Positions 1-15,778 of a stretch of 64,000 nucleotides of DNA are shown one piece after another; positions within the stretch are counted from its first letter, which is position 1, and each line of letters opens with the position of its first letter. The position numbers and the translations under genes are program-made. Location: positions 49,482,583-49,546,582 of the forward strand of contig CM070874.1 in NCBI GenBank assembly GCA_036365515.1, in the 5' to 3' direction. The notes beneath the pieces are model-generated. The model ran no database searches and had not been told where the DNA came from. It worked only from the letters and a program-made list of their open reading frames with translations. The stretch comes from Torymus aiolomorphi (lineage: Eukaryota; Arthropoda; Insecta; Hymenoptera; Torymidae).

Positions 1-3000
1 TATACAAGGCCTTAATTATCTAATTATATATATATTATATATAATCATGTACGATAATATATGATCATATATAACTTACGTGCAATCTTCTTCTGCAGTC
101 ATACGAAGCGTAATCATTTGGATAGTATTTTTTATGAAGTCCAGGGTTTTGACCCTCACCAGTAAGTATAAGACTTAAAGGTAAAGTGTTTTCACACCAT
201 TGTAACACTCCAGATCGTTGAGTAAGTGGAACGACTTTATATGTACGTACGTGAAGCTTTCTGTGCTTAGCATCTTTGTGACTTTTTAATAAAGTGTTCA
301 TTACAGTAAAAACTTGTTGCATCACGGCATCTTGACGCAAATCGTCTTTTCCCTATGAGAAACAAAATTATTAAAATTGAAAAAAATTCTAGTAAATTTT
401 AGGAAAGTCATAAAAGAATGATATTCTTTTATTTACCTTGACTAGTTGAGGTCTTTCAATGCCATCACTCCCAATGCAAATAATTTTCTTAGGAGCATTT
501 ATTCCACCAACGTTACTATAACTTGCCTCATATTTTTTAACACTAATAATATTAACATAATCTGCGTTTTTCTTAATATTTATAAATAATGTAGGTACAA
601 CAGAATGCTGAAAATCTTTAATGCTATTTAAAGGTACGTTTCTGTTTATAGAGCACTTGGAGCCAGCAGCTGAAATTTATAAATATACAATTTATGATCA
701 TCTTTTGTTTATAACGTATTTTTTGGGTGTTTTGATTAAAAAAACAACATTTGATCTTTTGAGAACGAGATTCATTAGTATACTGACCACCTTTAGAAAA
801 AAATTACTGCGAAATTTCTACAAAAAATATTGGATGTTGCTATAATAAAGGACATTATGTAAAAATATCTCCGTAAAAGATTAAATAATAAACAAGACCT
901 TGTTTTAAACTTCATTTAAAAGCATATAATTTTAGTCTTCATTTTGTTTAATTATCCAATATAGTAATAATAAATGTAATTCTTTCAATCTGCCTATAAA
1001 ATTCTTGAAATGTTTAGAATATTTATTGGTAATAAAATCTTACTTTTATTTTTGCCTAGATCAAAATAGGCCAACATTACGAGTGCGTCAGATAATCTAT
1101 CCATTTCTTGTATAATTGGTCTAACATTCGTAGATAGAAGCTGTTGAATTAACTGCTTAGCGCCAAGCACTCGCGGTTCTTCCTTTGTTACTTTTTTACC
1201 GCAGTATTTGGAATCGTTATAAAGATTTTTTAATGCCAACAAAATCGGTAGCGTATGGTGTGGATGGTCTTTGGCACAGCGCTCGAGAACTTGACCAATT
1301 TTGATTGTGAAGCTGTCGTCGATGTTGCTCATATGTGGCGCTAATTGCGGTACTAAAGGTATGAATTTATACGACGAAATCTGATTGAGACCTTTCTCAA
1401 GAATTGCATCTACTTCCTTCTCATGTGTATTATCAAGCCACAAAGACACCAGACGAAATATTAAGAAATCATGTTTGTCACTATCTTGCAGTGTTGACAA
1501 GTAATTTCTAAAATGGTTTTAAATCAAAATGGTTATTAAATATATTCCTAGTTTTGCAAGAGTAAACAAGATGGTAGAAAGAGAAATATTTAATGTACAT
1601 TTAAAAAAATACCTTTATGCTTATTGACAAATACTGATTTTTTACTTACATGATTGCAATTGAAAGATACTGAGATCTGTCTCTTTGAATATTCTCCAAT
1701 TCGACAGAATCATTAGAGCTTTGAATGGTGTTAATTTTAACGGCACGCTTTATATCTTCATTATCTGGTTTAACATTTTTGACTGCATTACGTGAATAAT
1801 CTATGCATTCCTTCAAACTTTCAAATTGGGGTGATTTCATGTATTCTGTAATCGTCAAGTATTGTTCATGTGCAAACTGTGCCAGAGCAGCTCGAGTTTT
1901 ACATCTATCCGTCAAGTCGTTCGCACTAAGTTCACGCATCAACGAATACGTTTCGATTGCTTTCTCGTAATATTTACTGATGATAATCTTAAAAAAATAT
2001 TTTATCACATAAGCTCAAAATTTACAATATTTAATTTATAAAATATTTTACATCATTTACCTGTGGATTCTCCGATTTATTTTCAGCAATCCAATTACCA
2101 TAAACGCGCAAGGATTTCGCCAATAAGTTGGGATTTACCGAAGTTTTTCTTATAAGACTTCGTAGGTTGAATCGAGCCATGTCTTCGTCTTTTCTCATCC
2201 AAGCTAACCGTGCTTCGTAGTACAAAAGCCGATTTTCTGCTTCTTCATCTAAGTGTATGTCTTTTGATAAAGTTTCTGTGGACAATAAGCAAATAAATGT
2301 ATGTTATTTTTATAATTTCTCAAATAGAAAACTTAAATTTTAATTACCTAAAGCTCGAGCAGCCACATTAAGTTGGCCCTCTTGCTGCGCTAATTGAGAA
2401 GTTTCTAATTGGAAATTAATTAGTGCTTTCTTAATAATAGGGCTGCTTTTGAGTGGTTCTCGAATGTTAAACATAACAGCTCTTTGGGCAAAGATAGGTT
2501 CAATATATTGGAAGTTATTATTGCAAATGTATTTTTCTTTTTTCCAATTCAACAACAATATATTATAATCGTCTGGATTTGTTAAATTAAGTTCTTCGAT
2601 TTCTTGAAGCATCTTTAATTGAGTAAGTTTTGGATAAATAGCTTTGCAACTCTCTAGCAATAAACAAACAAATATTTTTTAATATTAACACTTTTAATGA
2701 ACATTTGAAATAAGGATATGTTTCACATATATTATTAATTTACCTAAACTAGTATTTCGAAGATCTTTGATAATACAAAAATGAGCCTGTTCAAGACAAG
2801 TTGCCAATGAGCTATTGTCATTTTGATGTAAACACTTTAATGCTTCATAGTGGTAGGTATCAAAATTCGCTATTTTCTTGGGCGATCGCAAATTTGTAAT
2901 TTGATTCCAATCGCTTAATCTCCACAATGAGTCATAACACAAATCATCCATTAAATCGACCTGTGTTGGCGTTGAACATAATAACCGGTTTGCTAAATAG

Positions 3001-6000
3001 TGGAGACTTGACTCTTTTAAAGCATTGACCATTCCTAAAATAAATCAATAAATTTCTAGTTACTCCCCTAGCTAAAATGTTGCCAAGGTTTGGAATAGCC
3101 TGGTACCAAAATTCGGAAAGGTTCAGATAAGAAAAGTACAGGAAAAGTGTTGAAGTTTTTTTTTTATATCATAGCCGCAATATTCAATTTTAAACTGTTT
3201 TTATTTTACGGAGATGAATCCGCGAAGTCGAATTTGACAACCAATAAAAACAATTCGTAAAATCGAATTTTACGGCCTACTATATCAAATAATTTTGTTC
3301 ATCACTCGGCCGTATAAAGCATCACTCGGTCCGTAAAATTGCATTTTACGGCGTTATGACAAAAAATACTATTTCAGAACCTTACTGGATTTTGTAACCG
3401 GACCTTTCTGAACCCTTTAGAACATTTTAACTAGGGCTTACTTTAATTTAATTTTATTGCAATATGTTACCTCTAGTAGAAGGATTTCCAACACTTAATT
3501 CGACATCATGAGAAACTATGAGTTTGTCTAACTTTTGGAAATTTGTATAATATGGTATCCTCGATCTGCGGTTTTGTAGATGTGAAGAGCCACAGCCATG
3601 AATTGAATCAGAATCACCAATTTTTATGTAAGCTTCTTTCAATATATCTTGTACGATTTTGCCTTGTTTATTTTCTTGTTCATAAATCTGATCTATAATT
3701 GGTATACTATCGAAATCTCGGACGGTTTTCAAGTTTGACCAGCACCATAACTCTGCGTAGAGGACTGAAGAGAAATATGCAGAGCAAAATTGTGCAGCCA
3801 TAGCTATTGGCAAGTAGTCAAAATCCAAAGATATCTGATCTCTCGTTTGTATTCTTAAATGATTGACGACGTTTAGCATGCATCGTATTGCGTCCCGTGC
3901 TATACAATCCTGTATCCTCTACCATATGAAAATAAATTTGAAAGTATAAGAATATTTTTGCTTTTTGCTTATAACGAAAGCTTGAAACGACTATTTGCAA
4001 TCACGTTATGAATTATTTACCTGCGAAATTGGGGACATAGTTTGGTCATTGCTATTTTCATTGGAAAAGTGGTGGTTGAAGAATCGATTAATACAATGGC
4101 AAACTTTTGGTGCCAAATTTGAATTGACGTGAACAATAAGGCTAACGAGACGCGGTAGAGTCATTTCGCAAAAGTGCACGTTCAACTTGAATATCGGTAT
4201 GAGATTCCTACTATAGAAATTGCTAAGACAATTTGCCACCGCAGACGTTATACTAGCTATCCAAATACTGTAAGAGCCATTTGACTCTTGAGACCACAAA
4301 AGATTGTCTTGATCGAAAGTGATCTCGAGTTCATTATGATCGATTTTCACATTCGTACGGCTAAGTAGTAACAGGTAATGATAAATAAAGTTGAAAAGAA
4401 AAATGAAAATCAGAATTGAATTTGGACAAACCTAGAAGACGTCGCTTTTTGCGTGCTTTTGAATGGATACAAAAAGTCCCGGAGGTAGAGTTCTCTGTCG
4501 TTTCCCTCGAAGTGCTGTTCTGGGTGGCGCAGGCGAGCGCCCCAGGACGAGTCCAGGATCGCGTAGAGCACGCTGCTACTGACGCGGCGCAGCTCAATGT
4601 CATCGCCGACGACCAGATCAGCGAGCACTTGACAGGCCTTGTACGTGAGCATGTCCGGCTTGTCAACAGACTCCTGCTGCTGCGTCTCCTGGGGGTGGAG
4701 TATCATGGTGTTGAGATCACCGGGCCCAATGACACCGAGGCATTTGGCTGCCTCGAGAGCGAGCCGCGGGTCCACGGACTCGGTGAGCCGTACCAGGCGG
4801 TAGACGAGCTTGTGCAGCACGCTCGACGCGCAGTGCTCGGCGAAGCCCTGCGTCAACTCCAGCTGCTCGTACAGGCCCTCGAGCTGAGAGCGCTTCTCGC
4901 TCAGTTGCCGCTTCAAGCTCAACAGGTTGTCGATGCTACAGCTCTTGTCGTCGCTCGCCTTCAAAAAGTGATGCAGATTCTCTTGAAGATACTAAAAACA
5001 ACATTGTTATTTAGCTTTCAAATCAATAAAGTAAATCTATCAACGAAATCACAAGTGTCACGAGTAGTAAACGTCTCGACCTAGTCAGACAGCATTATTT
5101 TATTTGCAATAAAAACTGTTGTTGGAAAAGCGTTTTCACGATAAATGCTGCCTTACGCCAATATGATTGCAATAGACTTTTTTTTCAAAATAACAAGATA
5201 ATTCGAATAGAAGCTTTTACCTCGGATTCCAGGTCATAGTCATCTTCGGACCTGACGCAGCTTGGTAGGTTGCCTAACTTTTCGATTGCATCGGCAAGGC
5301 AATGCTTTTGTTCCTTAAGTAAGAATACAAGGACATCCTTCGCTACCGACTTCTCATCTGGTGTACGGATTAAAGGCACCAGAGTCTTCACGCACGTGCT
5401 TAGAATACTCGACACTTGCGTGCTTCTCTTCGGCAAAACGCTTACAAAGAATTTATAAAGATACTTGCACGCCAATTCCACAATGAAACTGTCATTCTCC
5501 CTTGCCAAATTTAACAAAGTATAGCTAATGTCCTTAACAAAGTAAGTTGAAACGGAATCGCAGTAACTTTCCTGTAGTTCTTTCACGATCTTAGAACAGA
5601 AGTAAGCATACTGGTGAAACGCTTTTGCTTTGAATTCCGTTAACCTCTTAGTGTAAATGTTGCTAGTCAGGTGCAATAAGATTTTCTGAATAGTACTGGG
5701 CTTGCGAGTTATCACGAAGTAAAATACGGATTGTCGTTTTTCTCCGCAAACTATCTCTATCAAACGATCAAAGCATTGGTCGATGACTTCACTCTTGTAA
5801 TGCGGTGGATCGGATGTAGGTAAGTTAATGGCAGTGTCAAAAGTTGCGTAAAAGTGGTTTAGATCGTGCAATCGCTGAACTAATTAAATAAGGCATTATT
5901 AATAAATTATGCGACTCCAATTTAGGATGAATACTCCTAATATAGCACAAAGTTTAAATACTACGGACCGTTGCGATATTTCGCAACTTACGTAGAGCTG

Positions 6001-9000
6001 TATGATGTATAATATTCTTTGAGTGGGAAAGGCATACATTTTTTTAATCCCTCCAACTTTATCAAGGAACATAGATTGATTGATTATACCTACTCATACA
6101 GGAAAATAATATCAAGGGCTTCATATTAGAAATAATTATTCTAATTATTAAAAGAAAATATTATACTTGAAAAATATTTTTATAGCACTGTGTGACCTAA
6201 ATCCGCACTTAAGTCACGGCTAGCTGTGACTTAAGTAGCCCATTATTACACTGTGAAATAATGAATTTACTTAAGTCACAGGCACGTAATTAACGCCAAT
6301 TATCTACCAAAACTATTCAAAAATACGATTTTACATATAAGAATGAACAGGAAAAGAAGTAAAACTTCGTTAATAGTTGACAAACCACAAAGAATAAATA
6401 AAAATGATGATAATAAGGCTTGTCTATATTATAGGTTAGTTTCATCTGCTATGGGATAGCAGACCGCGCGCTTTTTAAATATTCAATATTAAACTGTATG
6501 GATTTTAGTTTTAAAAGTCTTTCTCTTTAATGATATAACGTATACAAATCTTTCACTTTCATAAACTTCAACTTATTGTTAAAGATACAAATCAAATTGC
6601 CAAGAATCCAGTTTTATGATTTTTTTATGTATATATTCAATATTCTAGATTCAATAATAACCATATTCTATATCAGGTATTCTATTATTTAAATAACGTT
6701 TTATTAATTTTTTTCAGGGCGGGGGGCTGCGCCCCCCGACCCCCCCCCCCCTTCCGCCCCACACTTCTCCCACCCCACTTCCAAGTTCCAACTATCATTA
6801 TAAATAAGTACAAATAAATAAAATAAGAATATGGCGGATTTATGTCACACGAGCTATAAAATAGTATACGATACTCGTGACTTAAGTGGCTCATTATTAC
6901 ACGGCGTTTAGCGCCCTCGCTGCGCTCGGGCGCTAACCTCACGCCGTGCAATAATGGGCCACTTAAGTCACACGTATCGTAATATACTATTATTAATCGT
7001 GTGTCGTAAAGAACTTAAAAAGTGTTTGTAATGTGGACCATGTCTACAGTTTCTAGTATTAATCATGTTTGGCTATAAAAGTAGAAACAAAATAAAAAAT
7101 AAAACATGTAATAAAATGTGAAAAAATGTAATAAATTGTATAGAACTGTAAAATTATATAAAAAAATAAGTTTCTGTAAGAAACTGTAAAGTGTTACACT
7201 TTCTTACATTTTATTATATTTTTTCATTCCTTTTTTACATTTTTTTACACTTTTTTACGTTACGTTAAAATAAATGAAAAAATGCAAAATTTTAAAAAAG
7301 TAAAAAACGGTAAGAAAATGTAAGAAACTGTAAAAATATGTAAGAAAATGTAAGAAAGTGTAAAAACCGTCCGAAATCCAATATAAATATACTATTACTT
7401 ACATTTTCTTACGATTTCTTACGTTTTTTTTATAGTTTATTACACTTTTTTAACATTTTCGATTTCCGCTAGGGAGTGTTTACAAAATCTTTCAATCTAT
7501 GATTTTTAAAGCTTTTTGTAGCTGAACAAAAAATCTAGAAAAACCAAAGGGTAGTTTTGAAGCAAAGCGAATATGAAATTAACACTGAAATATTTGTCTA
7601 TAGGTTTTATTCCTTTTGAAATGTTTTTTTCAAAGTTATCCATATTTTCACCATTTTCAAAACCCAGATTTTCAAATTTTTGTACATTTCGTATATATTA
7701 TTCTTATCACCAATTCAATTGTTTTACAACTGTAAGCTATTCTTTTATTAAAATATAACTCGGTTTAATTGTTATAGCTATTTAAACTCGGATGTGCCAT
7801 ATTAGAAGCTTTCACTCTATTCGATTTGATTTTTACAATTCATTTTACCGTAAGGTAAGTGGACCAAAAAAATAAATAAATAAATAAAATAATGATTCTT
7901 TAATATTACTTTGGCTTGTTTTTAGCATCAAATAAAAAGAAAACAACAGTAAGCCGTATTAGTTACGTTAACAGTTATATGTATAGCTCGAATGACTAAT
8001 TTTTTTAATTAATCGTAAAAACTTTTGTAGCACTGCGCGACCTAAATCCGCACTTAAGTCACGCCTATCTGTGTAAGTAAAGTAGTCCATTATTGCACCG
8101 TGTCCATCACCTCGCTACGCTCGGGCGCTATCGCACGATGCACTACTGGACTGCTTACGGTGGCTCCGGCGCGCTGGGCCGTATTATTGGGGGGGGGGGC
8201 TTTCAGGGTGCATTGCATTTTTACTTAGAGAATCGACGAAATTGTAATAACATTTAGTTAATGACAAGTTATAAGGTATTCTTAACCATTTGACCACCCT
8301 GCAACGTTAAAATAAGAAAGTTATTCATTAATACTGGTCAAATGCTACGGCCCTGCTAGTGTATGTTATACATAGGAAGAACGGTTCTTTATTTTATGCA
8401 TAAAGATTTCTTGAAAATTTGGTCGGTGATCGTCAGTTTTCAACACATCATTGTAAACTATAGATAATAAACAATTATTTACACGTTTGTTTTTGAAGAA
8501 CTTATATGTTTTCAACTCACAACAGGAAAATTAATACTTAAAAATTGTTCTTCTCCCATAAGAGCCTGCATTAAAAGTACGAATTTCAACCAATTTCATC
8601 ATTTTTTTCCTTTTTCATTTAGGCGGTGACCCTATTCGGGACACAATCCATTAAATAGCTTGGAATTTCAGCATTCGGTTAGGATTTTTATTTTTATTAG
8701 ATTCTTATATTTTTAAAAAACGCCGGAGCTACCTTAAAGCACGAATAGTCGTGACAGTGAATTTAGGTAAACGTGCTATAAAATATTGCACGACTCTAGT
8801 GCCTTCAGTGGACCATAGCACGACGAGAATTATCCTCGCTACGCTCAGGCGCTAAATTCACGTCGTGCAATAATGGGCCACTTAAGGCACTAGTATCGCA
8901 ATATACTATAAAAACGCCTAAGTAGAAGGTTTTTATGAGAAAAGTATTTATTGATCAAAATTATTTCATTGTATCAAATATTTACTGAGTATTCGAAAAA

Positions 9001-12000
9001 ATTTTGCGTACGAATAATGTTAATCTCTGGTTTAAACTATTGGCTAAACTATTGGCTCAACTGCTGACTAAACTATTGACTCAACTACTGACTAAACTAT
9101 TAACTGAGCTTCTGTCGAACCGCTTGTCCTCAATAGTATTTTCGGATACCATTTTATGCGTTATTAGATAACTATAGTATAACTACTGATTATCTGCAGT
9201 TAAACTATTTCTAATTAATATGCCGCATTAGTGTACCGCATTGCGGATAAATAGCCGAAGCTTGCTTATCGAGAGCCGCTATCAAAAGTTGCTCTTTGTC
9301 AGCGCTATGCCTATGCGGCGCTCCATTAGTGCTTTTTGTGGATAAACTAGATGGCCGAGAGTATATCGATGCCCCGTACGAAGAAAAGCACAGTTCAAAA
9401 CCTCGGGCGAAAAAAATCACGACTCGCTACGCTCGGACGAAAAAGACTAGCACTATTTATTGCATTCTTATAAATAGTACACCTTACGAACAGCAAAAAT
9501 AAAAACTGGTGCTATACCTGCATTAGCCGAGTGCTTTCTCAAAGAGAATTCATGCTTATATAATTTTATTTTATTTATTATTGTATCTTCAATAAAAGAT
9601 CGATCGAGTTGTGCTTTTTTTCATCCGAACGCAGCAAGTCGTGCTTTTGTTTCGTCCGAGCACAGCAAAATTGTGCTTTTTTCGTACCAGCTTCGAGAGT
9701 CGTATTTTTTTTTGGTAAGGTGACGCGAACTGTGCATTTTTTTCGTAAAAAGCCTTGAGTTGTACTACTTTTCGTATCGACCTGAGTTGTGCTTTTCTTC
9801 GTACGGGGCGTCGCTATAAGCAGTGTAAGTCAACTGTTCAAATGAGTCACAAGGAGAGTGCGTAACCTTTGGGTCATGGATTCGTACGAAATTGAAAGAT
9901 CGTGCATTAGAGTGAAAAATATTGAACCCCTGTTCCAGGATTTATTCTCATAGGCCCTTTTACTCGAGATATGTGCCAAGTTATCTTAAAAATGCGTTAT
10001 TTTGTTAAAAAAAAATGATGTCTCTTCTATTGCATGTAACTCGCAAGTATTTCTGTTACGAAAATGATTGAAAATTTCCCTCTTTTTAAAGGATTTTAAG
10101 GATGCTAATAGCAATGATTTTTTACACTATCCTTGATTTCTCATAACTTTCTGAAAAATCGATATTTTTAGACGAAACAGTGCTCAAAATAAAGCTTGTT
10201 CCACCTACTTTTACAATTTTGTTTGCTCATTTTAGTAACGGGAATACTTGCAGAGTTACAGGCAATAGAAGAGACATCATTTTTTAACAAAATACCGCAT
10301 TTTTGAGATAACATGGCACATATCTCGAGTAAAAGAGCCTATGAGAATAAATCCTGGAACAGGGGTTCAATATTTTTCACTCTAAAGCACGATCTTCCAA
10401 TTTGGTACGAATCCATGATCCAAAGGTTACGTGCTATCCTTGTCAGTACGAAGAGTCCGAATTACAAGGATTGTTTTGTTTTTGATATCCCCTTTACAAT
10501 GGGGACTCAAAATTTTACGCCATATCTTTTTCACGTGTATGAGTCGGAGAGGGGATTGGGCATTTCGAGTCGTACACAACGCAGTTGGAAATCAAAATAA
10601 TTTGAAATGTATACGCAATTATCTATATAAGGAAGGCCGAAATTTTCATTTCTCACCTATTTTAGGGTAGAAATGGTCATTTCATACCTGTTTTAGGCTA
10701 GAAATAGCCATTTCTCACCAGTTTTTCATTTCTACCCTAAAACAGGTGAGAACTGAATATTTCTACCTCCTAAAGGGGGTATCCTCTCTCACCATTTTTA
10801 GGGCAGAATTAGATACTACTGACGGCAAGTAGTTTGACAGAAGTTCAGCTAATAGTTTAGTCAGTAGGTGAGCCAATATATTAGCCAGTAGTTTAAACAG
10901 CAGTTTATTTTCGTAAGGGCCTTATACCGATAAATTTGTTTTAATGTGAAGAAAGTAAGAAACGTTAAAGTATTAAATTAAGATTCATTATTATAAAAAA
11001 ATAAAGTAAAAAACAATTTACCTGATTGGATGATGACTTGCTGAAGATTTTTTTCAATAAGTGTCGCAAGGCTACCAATTTCTTTGTAATCGTCAACGTT
11101 ATCCTGCATTTGTTGGAGAGTTTGAGCACATTCGTCTGTCAATACCCAAGGAATAATATGTGCGCAACAATTTTTGAAAATTTGTTCGAAGGAACTACCT
11201 AGTTGATTGCACAGTTCATGAGCTTGAATAATTTTGTTCTCCCGTATTAGTACAGGAAAAATAAAATTAACGTAGCGGTCATGGAAGTCTGCTGCGTTCA
11301 AGCAGTTGAGCAGTGTGTATGGGAAATCATTCAGATTACCGTGTAGTTGACACCACGACGTTAGGAGAAAATTTAAGTTTTCTTCGATAATTGACTTGGA
11401 AGGAGAGTTGATTTCATCATACCTTTGTAACATTTCTTTCACAATATCGGCGTCAATAGCTAAAATATGAAATTCAAAAACGTTTTTTCAAATAAAGCAA
11501 TTTTTGCAAATGTATGAAATAATGAACAAACTACAATTGCTTTTAAATAAACATTGACTCTTGTTATTTGACCGTCAGATGAAAAACACATTGATTCGGG
11601 ATAAAGTTCTAAAATAACTCATCTTAATGTTTATTTTGATATTTGATAAAGAAATTATATCCCGTTTATATATATAATTCTGGCGGTCAAATGAAAGAGG
11701 CGATACAAATTTATCTTTGTTACAAAGTATATGTATATATCCTAATAGAAAATACAAATTCATGTGTACCTTTATCAACCATGATCCTTAATAAAGTCAA
11801 TAATGCAGAACTTCGAAAAATGCTTTTACTGCACATAATCGTAGCAAGAATTTGTATAACACTAATGTTTCTCAATAATTTTTCATCTTTAATATCGTCA
11901 TTAGTCAGTTCTCTTTGTATAATAAAAATATCAAAGACGGCCTTACTTAATTTATCAAAAAAATCCATTTTCCAACTGTAGTCAAGTTCTTTCATTGAAA

Positions 12001-15000
12001 ATATAGAGTACACATAACTTAAACTTTCTAATCGAACTAAATAATATGGACTCTTTACAAAAGTGATAAATGTGTCCTGTTTTAAAACAGGAATTTCAGC
12101 ATTGTGAAATGCACCATTTTTAACAATACTATTAAGGCATTTAACCAGTGATAAGTGAGCTAATTGGCCAAACTTTCCTTTAGAAAATTGATCGTGATAT
12201 AATTTACAAATTAATAAGATATTGTGTATATTATCTTTATCGTTTAAATATAGTAGTTTGTCTAAAAATTTGGGTAAGAAATATAACAAGCATTCGTTAA
12301 TTTTATTATCTTTTTGCCATTGTTCAAATAATTTCATTATGAAGTTCATAACTAATTCCGTAAATTCTTCTGTAATTAAAGTATTTGAAATATTAGACAG
12401 GATATCTAAAATAGTAACAACAGATATCACATGACAATCCATTGATATAGAATATTTTTCAAGTTTTAAAAGTGTATTAATAATTTTAATTTGTGAATCA
12501 GATATTTCTGTTCCAATATCCATACAACAATACAAGGCTAAAATCATTACTGCATTTATTTTACATTGAGATATTTTTGTATCTAATTCATCTTCGTCGT
12601 TATTAAGTTTTGTTATAGCGTATATTTTTTTTATAGTTTGCAAACTGGTTGACGACACAATTATGTCGTTAATTAACGTATCGTATTTAGTTTGATACAG
12701 CAAAATTAAAGATTTCGTAATATCTAATGTTAGTCGTTTTTTGGTCCAAGTAATATTCAATATTTGATCGAAAATTTTTGATAAACAGGTTTTCAATTCA
12801 TTGACGAGACAGAATTCTTCGAAGTTACACTGCATCATTTTCATTAATTTTAAATCTGAAATAATTTTAGCAATTAATGCAGTTTTTATAACAAAAGAGC
12901 TTAAATCTCGTTCAACATCGTTTGTTTTTATTAGCTGTAATAAACTATTCACTAAAAAATCTATATCTTCAGTAACATGTGGATTATCTATTTCTGTTCC
13001 GTCTTGTACCAGAGAATTTTGTTCGTGATTTTGATCTAGAGGTAGACTTGTTTTTAATTTTAAAGACAAATAACATCTTTCAATATCTTCTGCAGCTATA
13101 GATTTGTCATCGTTATTAATATTATATTTTAAGTCTGCACCTTTCTTAAGTTTATTACTTTCAAGAATAGTATTGCATGGTTTGTACCAAGATTTCAATG
13201 TAAAGCCAATCAACATTTTACTGTATTCTCCGATTGTTGAAGAAGCTGTTAATCTTCTGTTTAACGTATTTACGGTCCACTGTAATAACTGAAGTTTAAT
13301 GGAATTATTTGTCATTATTGTTGAATTCATATCACAGTCTTCTACATCATTTGGCAAAACTGCATTTTCGCAAAATATTTTAAGCATTTGAACACTAGCT
13401 TCTGATAATTGAATTGATTTTGTTAAATATAGTTTTAAAAATGAGTTTGCATTTGACATTTTTTCAGTGGTAATTAAACTTTGTACTAATATGCAACCTT
13501 TTTGCACAATTTCATTGTGAGCTATACTTAAATATCTGAAATATGAAAATGCATAATTTTTTATTCCCCCCACTTAGTTAAAAAAAATCTCAATGAGGCT
13601 CCGTCATTTTCATCGAATCTCTTAGTAAGAAAAATAAAAATACCCAATAAAAAGTAAATTTTAAGATTTTTAAAATATTTTTTCCAAGTGGGATCACCAG
13701 GTGAACTGAAGAAAAACTATGAAAATTTAATTTTTAAAAGAGACTTTTCTAAAGGAAATAACATTTTTCTTTCCTGCTTCAGGAAAATCCATAATTATTT
13801 CATAAAAACGCCTGATGGAAATTACAGTATTTCAGTCATATAGATTATTCTATGACATAATTAAAATATCACTACATTTGTACACGTGTGCATTATATAT
13901 CTATTGCTATGATTTTTTTTTCATCACAATATTTAATATGTCGATACATATATACTAAATGATATTGCACTACATTTAATAAAAAAATTTACATAAATAA
14001 ATATTAAATGAAAAAAAGACCAGCTCAGGACATCGACAAATAAATTGGCAAATCGTGCTCTACAGTGGCCCTATTTTGCCTCGTAGCCATACCTCGGTCG
14101 AAAGTATCACACCTGAATTTTTGAGCCGGAAGGATATGTGGTCTTACTTTCGGTCAGGCTATGGCGAATTTCTTTCCCCCTTTGGGTTCCCTCTTAAGGA
14201 TGTATGGGCTATACTATCGGCGTCGAATATCAGTATTACTAAAATTATTAATAATTAAATATAAAACCATATTTGCTACTTTTTTATTAAATAAGTTTAG
14301 AGAAATAAGTTAAATAAGCAATATAAGCCCCTAAAATAAGAAATCAGACGAAAATTTTTGAAGTATTTCGACTTTTAAAAATCATATGTCTTAATACATT
14401 TTTTATTTCATTCATCAAGGTGCCGCATTTTCAAATTTTATTCGATTCTTGTTTTTTTTGTCTTATTTTATCTAGGGGAGAATTATAAATAGACCCACTA
14501 ACTCAAAAAGAAAAAAATGTCTTACATTTTCATTACAGTTTAGTTTTATAAAAAAGTAACTCACTTTTTAAGTTGACTATATACTTTAAAATGTTTATTA
14601 TCTTAAATATAAAATTAGTTTTTTATTTTTGAGTTAGTGGGTCTATTAATAATTCTCCCCTGGACAAAATAAGATCAAAAAAACAAGAATCGAAATTAAA
14701 AATGTATTAGAATATATGATTTTTAAAAGTCAAAATACTTCAAAAATTTGTATCTGATTTCTTATTTTAGGAGCTTCAACTATTGGTCTTGCCTTTCTAC
14801 ATAGTTTTCAAATAAAAAAGAAAAAACAACCCCATATAACAAATTATTGATATTTTAAATAAAAACTAACTTCTGACACCGATTGTACAACCAATAAATC
14901 CTTAAATACGGATCGCCAAGACGAGCCACTAAAGAACGCTTATTTAGACCATGATAAAATAATCAATTGAATTCTATTTAATGCCCATATAAACGATTTT

Positions 15001-15592
15001 AAAGAAAGGACTAGGACTAGGAATTCGGCTTAAAATTTTGATTTCTAAATAGCATCAAATAGGATTTAATAGACCTTTTTGATTTGAGGAACCTCATTAT
15101 TGTAGTTTTGAATATAAGTAAAAGTATAGATTTCAATATTTTACCTTAATACTGCATCCCATATTTTATCCCAGTACATTTTTAGGTCTTCTTTTTCGTA
15201 TTTTTCTTCAATATATAGGAATACTGTGGCTAGCTCGCACAAACTTTCCATTATCGAGAAATTTTTATAACTTTGATTCATTAACTTTATAATAATTTCT
15301 AGAAACTCAACGTATTCCTCGAAGTTTAGACAATCGGGGTATTTTGTGTACATAACAGTAGATATTTGAATCATCGGCCAGGCTCTTTCAGGATCCCTAT
15401 CATTTACGAGATCGACAAATTTTTCGACGTCACCTGAGATACGTCTTTTTTTTCTAGGTTGTATGTACACACTTTCTTGAAAAGTATTCGTTTGTGTGAT
15501 ACACGGTAATTTCATTAGTATTTTCTGCCTGAAAACTATACACAATATTTTTATTTATGTTTTAATTTTATTTATTTGAATGAATTTTATGT

Positions 15593-15659
<67 letters not shown>

Positions 15660-15722
15660 GCGCGCGCACGCACGCACGCACGCACGCATCCCCACACACA
15701 CACACGCATGCACGCACGCACG

Positions 15723-15778
<56 letters not shown>

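Larger units (their letters stand above)
5880..11021 (-). repeat. ATM intron (5.1 kb) filled with hairpin elements and word arrays
   Basis: No host coding sequence is visible. It holds copies of a hairpin family around TTAAGTCAC (6,187-6,300; 6,850-6,995; 8,030-8,175; 8,735-8,915), an array of TGTAAGAAA words in both orientations (7,080-7,470), a repeat ending GCTCCGGCG (about 8,550-8,740), a compound inverted repeat (9,030-10,920) and homopolymer G/C tracts. Short ORFs in it are incidental. Confidence 0.85.

Noticed and set aside
4416..5084. 222-codon plus-strand ORF
   Set aside because: It is antisense to ATM exon 9, whose minus-strand translation matches ATM and splices in phase. The ORF is a by-product of high GC.
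10313..10670. 95- and 79-codon ORFs
   Set aside because: They lie within the right arm of the 600-bp palindrome and its flank, and the encoded peptides resemble nothing.
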